Below are positions 34,102 through 44,929 of a stretch of DNA of 64,000 bases, piece by piece. The DNA lies in NCBI GenBank assembly GCA_963662155.1, contig OY759262.1:18309118-18373117 (forward strand), read 5' to 3'. Numbering within the stretch: the first letter of the stretch is position 1; each line of letters starts with the position of its first letter. The notes under the pieces are model-generated. The model did not search any database, was not told the DNA's origin, and saw nothing but the letters and a program-made list of their open reading frames with translations. The position numbers and the translations under genes were made by a program. The DNA comes from Lamellibrachia columna. Its lineage: Eukaryota; Annelida; Polychaeta; Sabellida; Siboglinidae.

Positions 34102-35806
34102 CACATTCAGTTAACAGTTCTCACAAACGCGAATGACTCGCACAATGGTCGACGCTCGCCAAAGTACAGTTATTCGTTGTATCATCATTGACATAATGAT
34201 ACGATATTCGCGTTTCTTATTTGGTTCCGTATATGTGACGTATATGTATGAATGCATGATGAAATTAGTTAATCGATACTAATAATCCATTCACTCGGTT
34301 AACTATTCAAAGACATAGACATACTTCACCAATCAGCAGGCTCCTTTTATGAATGACAACATATATTACGTTGGCATATGTCTGTCTTGTCGGCAAATTG
34401 ATTCCCTGTTGAAGTTGGGTCGGTTGATGCAGACTACGCAGTGCGTGCAAGAAGGCATTCATATGTGTTCACCGATCAGGATAAAGGAATGGGTTGATAG
34501 ACGGTCATATAAAGACAAGGTCGTCGCCAGCTGCAAGTTTGGCGGCAAGACTAAAAGGCAATGATGTAAGAACTGTCGTTAAGTAAGCTTTTTTCATAGG
34601 CATTAGCAACACCGGTTCAGCTACGTTTTTTGGCCAACGTAGACTAGGTAATACTCGTTCTGTGAAAGATGTATTCTGACAGTGATGAGGCTTCTAAGAA
34701 AAAAATCTGAAACGGAGCTCAGGCTAAAGACAATAAAATTTAACACGATTCGCATGCCTGCGTCTTGTGTCGTTAGCCTCAAGCGGGGTATCCCTAAGGA
34801 GTCAGAATCACTTGCTGCCAGCCTAGCTGTCAATCCGTGGAGGGTTCGTGGGCGTGAGAAATGTTCCCAGCCAGGGTTCAATGGCCGCTGGCCGCGATGT
34901 TCCCAGCCCATGGACCTCAGTGAATTTCAAAAACATTTGATGACCCATGAAGACACTTTGGGTTCACACTGCTTTCTAACAGGATATATAATTGGTTGAT
35001 ATGTTTAAATAATTATTTTAAATATCCAAAACGTGTGATATAATTGGTTGATACTGAGCTGTTGGCCAATCGCACAAAAAAAATCTGTCTCATTTTCACA
35101 AAAAAGACACTTTGATTTTTATTGCAATAGATTACGAAAATATGCGTGAGATTTCAGACCTTTGTCGTGAGACCGTTTTAAGCGTGAAAGTTGAGAGGCA
35201 TGTAACAGTAGACTGGCGAGGAACCTAAGCTTATTTATGTACTCCTTCGCTTAGTTTTTGGTTTTAGTTTTTGTAGCAAATACTCGTGCAATTTGTGTGT
35301 AAAATGTCATCCCATTTTGTCATATAGAACTTATTGTAGACGATGGGATACCGAAGATAAGTCATGCAATGCAAAACTTTGATACATCAAATACAAGCAT
35401 AATATTATATGCGAATACGAATACTTTTATTTCAAGTAAAAACACCCAGACAATGAACATACAAATATGCATTAACACATAGTTAACGTATCATTATAAG
35501 GTGTCAGATATACAAGTTATAAGTTATCATTATATAAGTTACCAGTGACTAGTAACAATGACAAAGATCGTTCCGTTCAAAGAACTTTCCCACATATTCG
35601 TATCTCTGAAATGTTTTACGTGTATTTGGTATTCGTCAAATTTTTGACGATAAAGCATTCGAAAGGCTAGGAGACTGCAAAGAAACGCCCAAACGAACTC
35701 GTGTCGATGTTAAATGTTGTTACCACAAAATACAAGTGGGCAAAAGTAAAAAATAATATACACGCGTTCAGGTGAATGCTCTGGGCAACCCGTACTTAGC
35801 ACACAC
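34102..35806. other. Region with no supported gene
   Basis: An isolated 71-codon open frame at 34349-34564 (+) and overlapping opposite-strand frames at 34621-34999 show no recognisable domain. Confidence 0.5.
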
Positions 35807-36095
35807 TCAGTCTTCTTCGCTTCCACTGAAGCATAAGCCAAGTTGCACTGCCATCAGATTTATAGCTGCACTTGATATGGCCTGTTCATCGAAACACTCA
35901 GCCCCAAAGATAAAGTGCGCAGAGCAGATGACACTTTTAGAGTAGAGAGGGGTCAGCCCATTCCATGGCATTAACGTGTTTTTCGCTGCGGAAACCCACG
36001 ACAGGTGAAGCGAGGGAGCTTTCCTCTGGACGAAACCTAGTTTCATTCGAGGTGCGGTTACTACAGCCTCCGACTATACACCTTTGGCCACTCAT
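35807..36095 (-). pseudogene. THAP-domain (C2CH zinc finger) first exon with frameshift
   Basis: On the minus strand from ATG at 36095: MSGQRCIVGGCSNRTSNETR, F and P, then a frameshift near 36015 into SLHLSWVSAAKNTLMPWNG, then VICSAHFIFGAECFDE and a stop after GSEED. This is the THAP architecture: an N-terminal CxxxxC within the first ten residues, a Trp in the middle, and CxxH (C-S-A-H-F) near residue 60. THAP domains bind DNA and occur in P-element-type and other transposases as well as in host regulators. A frameshift breaks the frame and no transposase core was found. Origin from a transposon is inferred. Confidence 0.75.
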
Positions 36096-36469
36096 TTTTG
36101 GGACTCGAACGTTCCGCTCCTACACGACAACAATATCAATGGCCCAAACGAGGTGTGTCTTTACATCACTTCCGCCTTGCTCGGTGGCTGGCAACCGAAA
36201 TCGGCGAATTAAGCGCGTAATTTGAAGGTGAACAATTCGATATGTAACCACAGGTACTCATTTGCCGACCGATACGGGGACTAACTCGCGCTGTATAAAT
36301 GTTCTACTTAAAAGATCATTCGAGCACAGTCGCACGCCTCATATACACTTTAACCCCAAATTCCCCACCGGTGGCGCCACTAACCATTTCATTAGCCTCG
36401 ATTATTCAGGCTGCGGGATGTGCATGGCGCCACCGTTTGTCGCAATCCCCACACATTCACCAAGAATCA

Positions 36470-37137
36470 TCCGTATATAATTCCGCCCTGGAATATCAAG
36501 AAACAAATGTTGTTGTGGGCAATGTTGTTTTTTAGATAATCGAAAGTTCGTAGAACGGCTCTGAATTCAGAAAACGCAAACAAACTGTCAATTAATTTCA
36601 AAATTTTTGCCACCCGTAAAACTCTGCGTTTGTGTATATTCACCCATTAGTCATTACAGACGGCTTTGACGAACGTCATCACGGCGGTCGATGTTCCTCC
36701 CATCTTGGGCAGACCTACATAATTCATTGTTGTAAACATCCTTGCCAAAATAATTACAAACGGTATATATTTCTATCCACCATTGACCTTTGTCCACTAC
36801 GTAACACTGTTAACAAATTATTGTTCCATACATTAGGCATGATAACTATCATAACAATGTTGGTTTTAAAATGTGGAAGTCATATTTTCTCATGAGGGTT
36901 TGACCCAATAGAATAATTAAAATTTGTATGAACGGTCGTAATTTAAGACCACTTGTATTATTTAGGTCGCTTGTATTATAAGACATTATTAATTATGGGA
37001 CAACGGAAAGACACGGTTTACGTACTCAACTCCGTATTTCCCTTCTCAAAGGTTTTTTCGCTTCTGCAGGTTTGTAGCTATGAAATAAACAAATGTCAAT
37101 AACAGTATTGTCACATCTTTAGCATTAATAGACATGG
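36470..37137. repeat. Dispersed segmental duplication, copy 2 (partner at 16649-17315)
   Basis: Begins at the shared CCGTATATAATTCC, with an extra 20-bp stretch versus copy 1, and ends near TCACATCTTTAGCATTAATA. It directly precedes tandem unit A. Confidence 0.9.
36660..36722 (+). pseudogene. Relic exon with PP-x-x-G linker (copy 2)
   Basis: Copy of the candidate exon at 16812, after a TCATTACAG acceptor. One frame gives TALTNVITAVDVPPILGRP unchanged from the first copy, despite differences at other positions. Confidence 0.35.
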
Positions 37138-37193
37138 TTTTCTGAAAACGTCGTGCTACTTCACTGAATAAAAGTGTTCTCTCCCCTCTGCAG

Positions 37194-37273
37194 GCAAATT
37201 CCAGATGTATGTTGTAATGAACAACCTGTTCTTCATTGGCAATCAACTCGCAGCACTCAGTAGGACAGGCAAG
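37194..37273 (+). pseudogene. Relic exon, unit A copy
   Basis: Acceptor CCCTCTGCAG; frame KFQMYVVMNNLFFIGNQLA, then ALSRTGK, ending at AAG|GTCAGA. Unit B carries the same 80-bp exon at 51927 with a better donor (GTGAGG). The strand-like MYVVMNNLF could be part of the FN3-like repeat, but the match is weak. Its last bases are the first bases of the 77-bp minisatellite. Confidence 0.45.
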
Positions 37274-37580
37274 GTCAGAGTGTGGCACACCATGACACTG
37301 AACTGGCAGTTAAATATCTCATGATTGCTGCTCTCAGTACGACATGCAAGGTCGGGGTGTGGCATACAATGAAAGAACTTGCAGGTAAATCTCTCACCGT
37401 GGAAGGTTTTTCGCCCACATTGGCTCCATTCAGTATGACAGGCAAGGTCGGGGTATGGCATGCCATGACACAGAACTGGCAGGTAAATCACACGGTGGCT
37501 GCACTCAACAGGGCAGGCAAGGTCGGGGTGTGCCATGCCATGACACAGAACTGGCAGGTAAGGCTCCACGTGAGGGCCAA
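37250..37580. repeat. 77-bp minisatellite, unit A (about 4 copies)
   Basis: Units of 77 bp (AAGGTC at 37271 and 37348) with CAGGCAAGGTCGGGGTGTGG, CATGCCATGACACAGAACTG and GGCAGGTAAATC. Each unit has a donor-like GGCAGGTAA. It begins at the 3' end of the relic exon. Confidence 0.9.
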
Positions 37581-38329
37581 TCAGTGGTCTCTAGGGGGGT
37601 CGCAGCGGAGATAGTTTTGTATAAGTATATGGACAAATGAAATGTTATGCAAATGTGCAAAATTGTACCAGCAATTCGCTATTTCTATGAGGATGTTGTT
37701 TCATCATATTTTAATTGACATCTTTTGAATGAAACTGTGATGTGTATTTCATAAATATCTTGCAAATAAGCAGTTGTTGAGATTTGTGTATTAAGGTCAC
37801 TGTATAGCTAATGTGTCCTTGATATACCCATATTCGTAGTAATAATTAAAAATAACTAAAGCTTTATATTTACTTGTCATCACGATCAGCATGCTTTGCC
37901 TTATAACAGTGACAAAACAGATAAATAAAACACAGTGTGCATGTTTTTTTATGCTAGAAAATAAGAATATATTAGTAGGGGCATTGAAAAAGCGTGTCGT
38001 TGCTATTGTTTTAATGATTCGAGGAGCCACCTTAATTTTTTTATTAACTCAAATTACTGGGCCAGTAAATTGCATTTTTGACAGATGTGACTGCTTAAAT
38101 AATAAATTACTAACTGTAATTCAATTATACGTCTCCAAAGACAGTCAAAATAAACCTCAGAAACTGGACAACTTGCAGACATTCTGCATATACAAAGCAG
38201 TAGAAGAACAATATCCAGGATATATTTTGTCTGATAAACAGTATTTCCGGAATAGTGTCCATGTATTTAAAGATAGGATATTGTCCATATAATATTGGTA
38301 GGGATACAATCAGGCGGAAACGTTAACTT

Positions 38330-39855
38330 ATATATGGTCCGACTCATGACGTCGGACGGAGCAGGCCCCGTTTCGTTGAGCTCTCGTGTGACGATGTTCT
38401 CTTGTTACAAATGCGACGGAAAATAATTAAGTTATCTAATGGCGTCGAACTTCCAATGATCCGTACGATGAATCTGGTGAGATAAACATTCACAATACCC
38501 TAAGATTGGGGTGGATTTGCACATAATCTATGGGTCTGTCAGATTCAGCGTACTGCCATATTGAACGTCCATATTGGACATGCCACATTTGACACACCTA
38601 TCAGACGTGTAACCAAAGACAATAAGACATCATGCCGCCCAAGCATCGCCAAAAAAGCTCGTCAGAGGTTACTCGCTTTGAAGGTATTGACAATGAACTT
38701 CTAAAACTTACCTTTATTGAAACTCTGAGTGACAGTGATGTTTTAAAACAATTGAAACGAGCTCTGTTCCCGCAAGAGATTGCTGACAAAAATAGATTAC
38801 TTAGCAGCTCAGACTGAGCAACTAAAACAAACTGTGAAAGGGAAGAACGAGAAAATCAAAGCACTTGAAAGTAGAGTCGACTTGTTAGAATCGGCCAACG
38901 ACAGCATCGAGCAATATCCTAGAAGATCCAATTTGAGAATAGAAGGAATACCCGAATCTGTAGGTATTGGTGAAATTGAAAATGCAATCCTAGACATTTT
39001 CAATGATCATATGAAGTTAACCCCAGTCCTGCAGTCTGACGAGATTGAGCGAGCGCACAGAATTGGCCGCCCTAAAACGGATGGCGGACGACCACGCACT
39101 ACAATTATTACACTAAATAGCGAACGTCGGAGGGACGCTATATACAGAGCTCGAATCAACCTAAAACAGCACAATACAGCCTCGGGTCTAAACCTTCGTT
39201 TATTTGTGAATGAAGACCTCACGAAAACTCGTTCTGAACTTCTGTATGAACTTGGAAAAAATTAACTGATTTCTGACTGTTGGTCTTTCAGTGGGAATAT
39301 CTTGTACAAAGACACTCAGGGTGTTGTCCATCAAGTACGAAGTAAACAGGCCGCATGTTTCAAGGTGCGCCGTGCTTGAAGCCTGTGTTACGTAACTCCT
39401 GCGGACATTCCCGAGACACTGCTGCGTCAAATGACGTAAGCATTGTCTGGCACTTGCACACTTGCACACTTGCACAGCTTCAAGTAGCGTGAACCTACGT
39501 ATCCAGTTTCCATGGCACTTGACAGTATTATTATTATTTCTTTATAAACAACATGAATGTATTTTATTAATATAACCTATCCATGTTATACGGATATATT
39601 ATTTATTACAGAGTATAATTTTATTTTTCAGACTAAATGCAATTACAGTAATCTATTTAGTTATGCTGATTTGTAGTTGGTACATGCCAAATCATGGCAG
39701 TAGGTTACAATTTTTTTTCGATATCAAGACTAACCACCTAAGCCTATGTGCGCATATAATTTAATGGGCACGTGCGAATATTAATGATTGGCAATCCTAT
39801 CTCACCATTGTATTGTGACTTGTGTTATCACCATTAATCTCGGTACCTTGATGGT
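38330..39855. other. Unit A segment not shared with unit B, contains LINE ORF1
   Basis: Unit B has different sequence at 53870-55480. Apart from the LINE ORF1 fragment and its presumed 5' UTR (from about 38340), I see only a short GCACACTT tandem at 39456-39478 and an AT-rich stretch. Confidence 0.5.
38632..39345 (+). mobile_element. L1-type LINE ORF1 (coiled coil + RRM-like), frameshifted
   Basis: ATG at 38632 opens MPPKHRQKSSSEVTRFEGID. A one-base insertion in an A run near 38788-38793 shifts the frame into IDYLAAQTEQLKQTVKGKN, a coiled coil with heptads, then EQYPRRSNLRIEGIPESVG (RRM-like, with the conserved RRxNLxIxGIPE), DEIERAHRIGR, and an RP-x-x-I-x-x-L / RR-x-x-I stretch. A second shift near 39262 leads into LISDCWSFSGNILYK and HQVRSKQ. 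This is an ORF1p of an L1-like or related non-LTR element. ORF2 is missing, so the copy keeps its 5' part and lost its 3' part. Confidence 0.85.
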
Positions 39856-39856
39856 A

Positions 39857-39910
39857 AGCACGTTGAACAATCCCAAGGACTGGATAGCGTGCTGTATAAC
39901 AACGTACCTT
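39857..39910. mobile_element. SINE 3' end, unit A
   Basis: AAGCACGTTGAACAATCCC and AAGGACTGGATAGCGTGCTG match the 3' end of the fuller SINE at 55490-55790 in unit B. Only the end remains in unit A. Confidence 0.6.
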
Positions 39911-39929
39911 TACTTGAGGTCTTTTTGAG

Positions 39930-40027
39930 GCAGACAAAAATAATTTTGGTGGACCTAGAGTAAACAGTATCAAGGATCACTTCAGTCGGATTGCTGTTGC
40001 CTATCCCCACGTTGTGTGTTTACACAG
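39930..40027 (+). pseudogene. Candidate exon shared by units A and B, unit A copy
   Basis: Acceptor CTTTTTGAG and donor ACAG|GTAGGT. The frame ADKNNFGGPRVNSIKDHFS, then RIAVAYPHVVCLHR, is open. Unit B has AAAARNNFGGQRVNNIKGHF and RIALAYPHFVCWYR at 55816. The frame is open in both copies, which suggests an exon; it is unlike any family I know and could be spacer. Confidence 0.35.
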
Positions 40028-40059
40028 GTAGGTGTCATAATGTCGACTTTCTACGAATT

Positions 40060-41015
40060 GCTATTATGTGAACTATTTTCCTGGATATGGTGAGGTAAAT
40101 GTTAGAGTGTATATAGACTGATTGCATCAACAAGTTATGCAATAATAGTATCCAAGTGTGGTGTGGGAGCCCACATTGGAAGTTTATTGTTAGGCATGGG
40201 GCATGAACAGGTTATGCAATAATTGTACCCATGATGTTTTCGCTTTTGGCGTGGTACATTATATTAAAAGGGGTATCAACGTAATGGGACCGTCCACGAC
40301 ACGTTCGTCGTCTCCACGTCATGTTGACGGCCGACTTACAGAGCGTTCAGCCGACTGTTCAACTGCCTTCCCCGCGCGCGCGACACCAGTGCGTCCGCAC
40401 GAGCTGTCGTTACGACACGTTAGCCGTCGTCACGACACGTTAGCCGTCTCCACGACATATTGCCGGCTGACATACTGTACGTCCAGCTGACCGTTCAACT
40501 GTCTTCCCCGTGTGTGACATCAGAGCGTCCGCGTCAGCCGTCGTCACGAAACATCGCCGTCTCACGATCTATTGACATCTATCTACTATCGTCCAGCCGA
40601 CAACAACCTCGACATCACTGCGGTCGAACGTATTCTGCTGCCGGTGAGATTATGCGACCGACGGCTACATCAGTTATCGTTCTACTCAACCCAGCAGAAT
40701 GCGCGAAGGGTATTGTTGACTTTATGCGTCACAAGGCATGCTTCTGTGACTATTTTTTGTTTGTTTTCGGAACATTGTATTATAAGTGTGAAATACGCCT
40801 TTCTGCTTGTGACGAATGTATTAACACTGATGTCTATTATTTCATTTGCACCATTTCAGTTAGGTTTTGATTCATTGTAAACATATTCATGTTGATTACT
40901 TTGGTGTTGTTTTTCATTTGTGGAAATTTCTTACACTCATATGTTGAGCTTAATCTAAGTACGGCCCGTCCCAGGTTTTGCGTGGACCACCACCGAAATC
41001 CGTGACACATAACTA
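40060..41015. mobile_element. ~950-bp CpG-rich insertion in unit A (possible solo LTR or MITE)
   Basis: Unit B runs straight from GTGTCATAAGTAGAC to the CATTCATGGACC region, whereas unit A has about 950 extra bases. The insert holds a GC-rich, CpG-rich core (40300-40650) with near-repeats such as ACGACACGTTAGCCGTC, then an AT-rich part. Candidate ends TGTGAAC and GTGACACA are weakly inverted, but I find no target duplication. Confidence 0.4.
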
Positions 41016-41029
41016 AACATAACCGCCTT

Positions 41030-42130
41030 GCAAGCAAACCAGTCATGGTCCTCTTGGAAACACATAGGATTCATGACTGGACCAGATATTACAAAAACTG
41101 TAATGATGAATGGTGGGGAGGGGGGAGAATGTAACATTAGATTAAAAAAACTCACTTTTATAGATGTTCTAATAAATCAGTATTGGTGCTGAATGGTAAT
41201 GGCTTTTGTTTTGGTAACCTGCTTTAATTTTGTGATGTTGTTACTTATCCTTTCCCTGTTCATCCTTCTTGTCAAGGGATATATTTATTTTGATAAGCAT
41301 GCTGTAGTCAAGAAGAGTACGTCATTTATATACGAGTACAACCATCTGGTAAAATGGGTATCGCTAAAACAGAGATAAATATAATTGGTTGATTCTGTAA
41401 TTTTCCTCAGCAGAATACCAAAGTGTGGGTGTGATCTGTGTCATTGAAGCAGTTCTGTGTAACTTGTGTGTTTGTGTGAGACAGGATGAAGGACTCTGCA
41501 CGCTGGCATCTCTGTAACAGAAGAGTGACCGCCGCCTTCCACGCCACCATCCAGTTGTGGAGCGTCATGATCAGCAATGATGGCGGCCTCGCCACGCGAG
41601 AGATAGGTCAGTCAGTGAGATAGGTCTGTCAGGTGAAAAGGGCTCTGAGGAGAATCATGTCACTGTCATAGGCACCATGTGTGTAAATGGTGCACCATAG
41701 TCACACAACACCATGTTTGTAGAGGGATGCTAAAAGTTGGCAAACTTTGTATAGAAATGTTGTTTCTCATAAACAGTTTATATACTATTTATGACAATGT
41801 TGACCACTTCCTTGCATTTATTAAACATAACTATTTACCAAGCTAATGGCGTTCTTCCTTCTTGTTCACCGCTGTACATGGTTGAGGGTCAGGTGAAGTA
41901 TTGTCGAGCCCCTCTTTCTGTTGTTTCTTTTCATAGTTTGATTGAAATAATGGTTTTTCTCATAAGCAATGTATACACTGTTTATGAAAATGTTGACCAT
42001 ATTATTGGATATATTAAACATAACTTTTTTTACCAAACTAACGGTGCTTTTCCTCTTTGTTCACTGCTGTTCATGGGTTAGGGTCAGGTAAAATATTGTC
42101 AAGTCACTCTTTCTGTTGTTTCTGTCCATA
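41030..42130. repeat. Tandem unit A, second block (partner 55950-56880)
   Basis: Long alignment: GGGAGAATGTAACATTAGATT, ATCAGTATTGGTGC, CAAGAAGAGTAC, the exon at 41485, and the AACTAACGGTGCTTTTCC region. In unit A an extra copy of the GTTGACCA...AAACATAACT segment makes a local tandem duplication of about 200 bp (41770-42100). Confidence 0.9.
41485..41606 (+). pseudogene. Relic exon, unit A copy, 47 bp shorter than unit B copy
   Basis: Acceptor GTGTGAGACAG, donor GATAG|GTCAGT. The first part reads DEGLCTLASL then TAA; the second part, in another frame, reads RRVTAAFHATIQLWSVMIS and NDGGLATREI. The unit B copy (56399) is a single open frame. The 47-bp deletion broke the frame here. Confidence 0.6.
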
Positions 42131-42786
42131 CTTTTCTAAAGGCCGCTCCCTCTCTCCATCTTTCATCTTCCTCCGATCTTCTCATATCCCGCCTCAAACA
42201 GTCCTCCTATATTTGCTGTGGCCTCCCCCTTTTCCTGAATTGTTGATGTTTTTTCACCTCTGCTCTCTTTGCTAGTTTGCCTCCATTCATCCTTACCAAG
42301 TGGCCTGCCCATCTCACATTGCTTCTCGACAATCATCTTGTTAGGCTGCATTGAATCCCAACCTCTTTCCTCAGGTCGTTCATCCTTCTTTTGTCCACCC
42401 TCTTTGTTCTTTATAGTCGACGAACTCAGTTGTTCTCACAAACTTGCAGCAGCGGTTGTTGCTGTTCTGTCAACGCCACTGTCTCCAGATCATACAGGCA
42501 TGCCGGTGTAACATGCATACTCAGGAATTTCCCTTTCAGCTTTTTCAAAATGTTTCAGTCCAACATGACTTCCCCTACGTTTCTCCAAGCATTCGCTCCC
42601 ACTTGTATGCGACGTCTCACATCTACGTCTGAATGCCCATACTCCATAAACTTTCATCCATGGTAAACAAATCTATCTACTTGCTTGATCTCCTTACTGT
42701 CCAAAATTATGGTCAGCTCCTCTCTTTGGTGTCCAACCTTCATCACTTCTGTCTTCTCCAGGCTCATTCTCAGTCCGTGCTTCTTA
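42130..42786 (-). mobile_element. LINE ORF2 C-terminal part, downstream half of the split copy
   Basis: Reading on the minus strand from 42786: HGLRMSLEKTEVMKVG, IQVGANAWRNVGEVML, VTPACLYDLETVALTEQQ, RTKRVDKRRMNDLRKEVG, RWAGHLVRMN and FRKRGRPQQ, across several frameshifts. This is the post-RT region of an endonuclease-reverse transcriptase LINE. The rest of the same copy lies at 50506-51405, so a 7.7-kb insertion splits it. Confidence 0.85.
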
Positions 42787-43330
42787 AAGGGGAACTGAAG
42801 CAATTTTGTGTTATGCCGTATATTTAAATATATATTATCTAACTATGCATTAATGGTGACAGATACCTGCTAATTTATGAGATAAACTGAAAAACTGATT
42901 TTGTTCGAGACAAAAATCGACAAAATACATCACTGCGTATCGCCATTTTGTTGTCGAAACGAGTGGTTTGAGTCGCGTATATCTAATCAATGTAAATTTT
43001 CGATTTTTTGCGATTTATTTCGTAAATAGGCATTCTGGAGCGAAAAAAAAGATATGGGTCTCTGTTATATATACAAGTGTTTACACACGTCAACAAAATA
43101 GCGTTTTTGTTCGTTCCAAATAAAAAAAGTTAAAGAAATTACAACAAAACACGCACAAAATCGTGGAAAACGCCGCACTTCTCGAACACACGAGATGCTA
43201 ACCAACGAGAATATGCGATAACGGAATACCGGAACTATTTTTTACTTGTTGACAAGATGGATGCATCGCTTGGGACAGTTTTACCAGATCTGCTACTAGC
43301 GATTAGTGGTTTACTGAACTTCCGTAATAG

Positions 43331-43812
43331 TTGTCTATCTTTGGAGAAATGGAAACCACAGACGAAGAGTCTAGTTCGACAGGCCACACGGAAACAACCG
43401 TTGACAGTCGTAAAATGTCACCGAGTGTGCGAGTCACGCTCCAGACTCCAGTCCAGGTCGGCTTTGCCTTTGGCTTTGTTGACGTTGGATTCAGGAAAAA
43501 TTACAATAGCGCTTTGACTGTCAACGATTCCTGACTAGGTAATGTGATGTGGTGAACCTGTGGAAATTGCGTCCCGATGTCTGCGCACGTTTACGTTGAG
43601 TCATCATGCTGCGCCGAGGAAGCTACCATGCCTAGGGCTAGGCTATGGCTATGCAGCACCGTGTGCCCGACCGCGTTGGTGCTTGCATCACCGTACGAAG
43701 GCGAAGACGATGATTTTGTAGTGATATGCACAAACAAAGCGGTGCTAGATGTTGGTCTGCTGTCATTGCATGATTTGCGTGCCGACTCATCGATTCGCCC
43801 TATAGCTAGCAG
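43331..43812 (+). pseudogene. P2X7R-C-like domain protein, exon 1, two nonsense codons
   Basis: A single frame runs MSIFGEMETTDEESSSTG to LTVNDS, TGA at 43532, then LGNVMW, TGA at 43553, TCGNCVPMSAHVYVESSCCA, EE, then ICTNKAVLDVGLLSLHDLRA and PIASR, ending at a clean donor AG|GTAAGT. WxxCGNCxxM...ExxCCxE followed by CxxxxVLxxxLLxxxDLR is the signature of the zinc-binding domain of the P2X7 receptor tail, found as a free-standing domain in many invertebrate multicopy proteins. The second TGA replaces the first Cys of W-C-x-C. Such copies are commonly linked to transposons; here it lies inside a TTAA-flanked insertion. Confidence 0.75.
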
Positions 43813-43959
43813 GTAAGTAATTCAATTGTTATCGAATCATTGCCATTTTAATAATCATATTTTTTCTGCATATTTCTTTTACCTAGCCCGAGGGCGAGGT
43901 CCGAACTACAATGGCAATGCAAGCAGGCTTTTCTCTTTATTTTGTATCTAATCTAATGA

Positions 43960-44240
43960 AGTGTACCGTGACTGTATTTTAATATTGGGTTTGATTTGTT
44001 GTTGAATAACATTGATGACAATAATAAAATGAGGGTTTATTTAATTCATTATGTGAATATATATATATTCTTAAATGTTACCGTAATCGTGATTGTAATA
44101 ATGATTGTAATCATGACTACATTAGTAATTGTGATTGCAGTAATTACTGTAATCATGATTACGTTAATATTCGTACTTGTAATCACCCCTCTCTGTAGCA
44201 CATCACACCTTGTTGTTTGGTGCAATGTAATCATTTAAAT
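43960..44240. repeat. Low-complexity GTAATCATGATTAC-rich tract
   Basis: Variants of GTAATCATGATTAC / GTAATCGTGATTG recur, many of them palindromic, giving a Val/Ile-rich open frame on both strands that is not a gene. Confidence 0.7.
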
Positions 44241-44344
44241 AACAATAATTAACTACTGACAGTATGTAATGTTCACAGTTTTGCAACTATTATGGTAATT
44301 ATGGAATTAGTGCTATCAACTAACCATGACAAATTATATTTCAG

Positions 44345-44420
44345 ACTCAGGAAAGGCAAGACAAGTAATCCCATCCTGCGATGTGGGAAGGATCTGTGAT
44401 GTCTATTCTGAACCAAATTG
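44345..44420 (+). pseudogene. P2X7R-C-like domain, later exon fragment
   Basis: After a ATATTTCAG acceptor, one frame reads DSGKARQVIPSCDVGRICDV then YSEPN and TGA. GxxRxVIPSCxVxxIRxxYPxP is the last conserved block of the P2X7R-C-like domain. The frame does not join directly to exon 1, so the intervening segment (YR..AYRQ....G.LG) is lost or unrecognised in 43813-44344. Confidence 0.7.
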
Positions 44421-44929
44421 AATTGATGGAAAGTTTAGCTATGGAGATTGACTTGACACAGGTGAGTGTACTGATAATCTGATATAGACAAATTGTGAGG
44501 CACCCACAGTATGCAGCAGGTCGAAAAACAACCTGGAAAACTACAAAAAATTCCCACTAAAATATTAATAACTGAATGATGTGAATGCCTTCTTATCCAT
44601 ATCCCATTTCTGTCAACAAAAATGTTACCTGCAACATCTTGCATGTCACTACACACAATTTCATTTATATTGAGACCAACATAAAATATATCAACAGTTT
44701 ATTCACATAAAAAAACAATTACCAAAGAAATAAGGCTTGACTAAAAACAGTGACTTCTTACCACCGGGAAATACAACCTGGAACATGGATATCACAGTTA
44801 CACACATCATTATTATGCCACAACATTATCAAATATACTGGTAGTTTAGCTTAGGAAATAATTAATCTTTATAAAGCCAAGGCATTTTAACTGTTTCACC
44901 ATCATCATCTGTACCAATGGCAATAGACT

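Larger units (their letters stand above)
37120..38330. repeat. Tandem unit A, first block
   Basis: Aligns with 51880-53860 (unit B, interrupted by a SINE) and, in its second half, with 60000-60260 (unit C). Shared anchors: GTACTACTTCACTGAATAAAA (GTGCTACTTC in A), GCTTTGCCTTATAACAGTG, ATTCGAGGAGCCACC, CAATATCCAGGATATATTTTG and GATAATATTGGTAGGG at the end. Confidence 0.9.

Noticed and set aside
42163..42511. + strand open frames over the LINE
   Set aside because: Antisense of LINE ORF2, whose RTKRVDKRRMNDLR and RWAGH motifs are on the minus strand.
44049..44238. Val/Ile-rich frames on both strands
   Set aside because: Low-complexity GTAATCATGATTAC tract.
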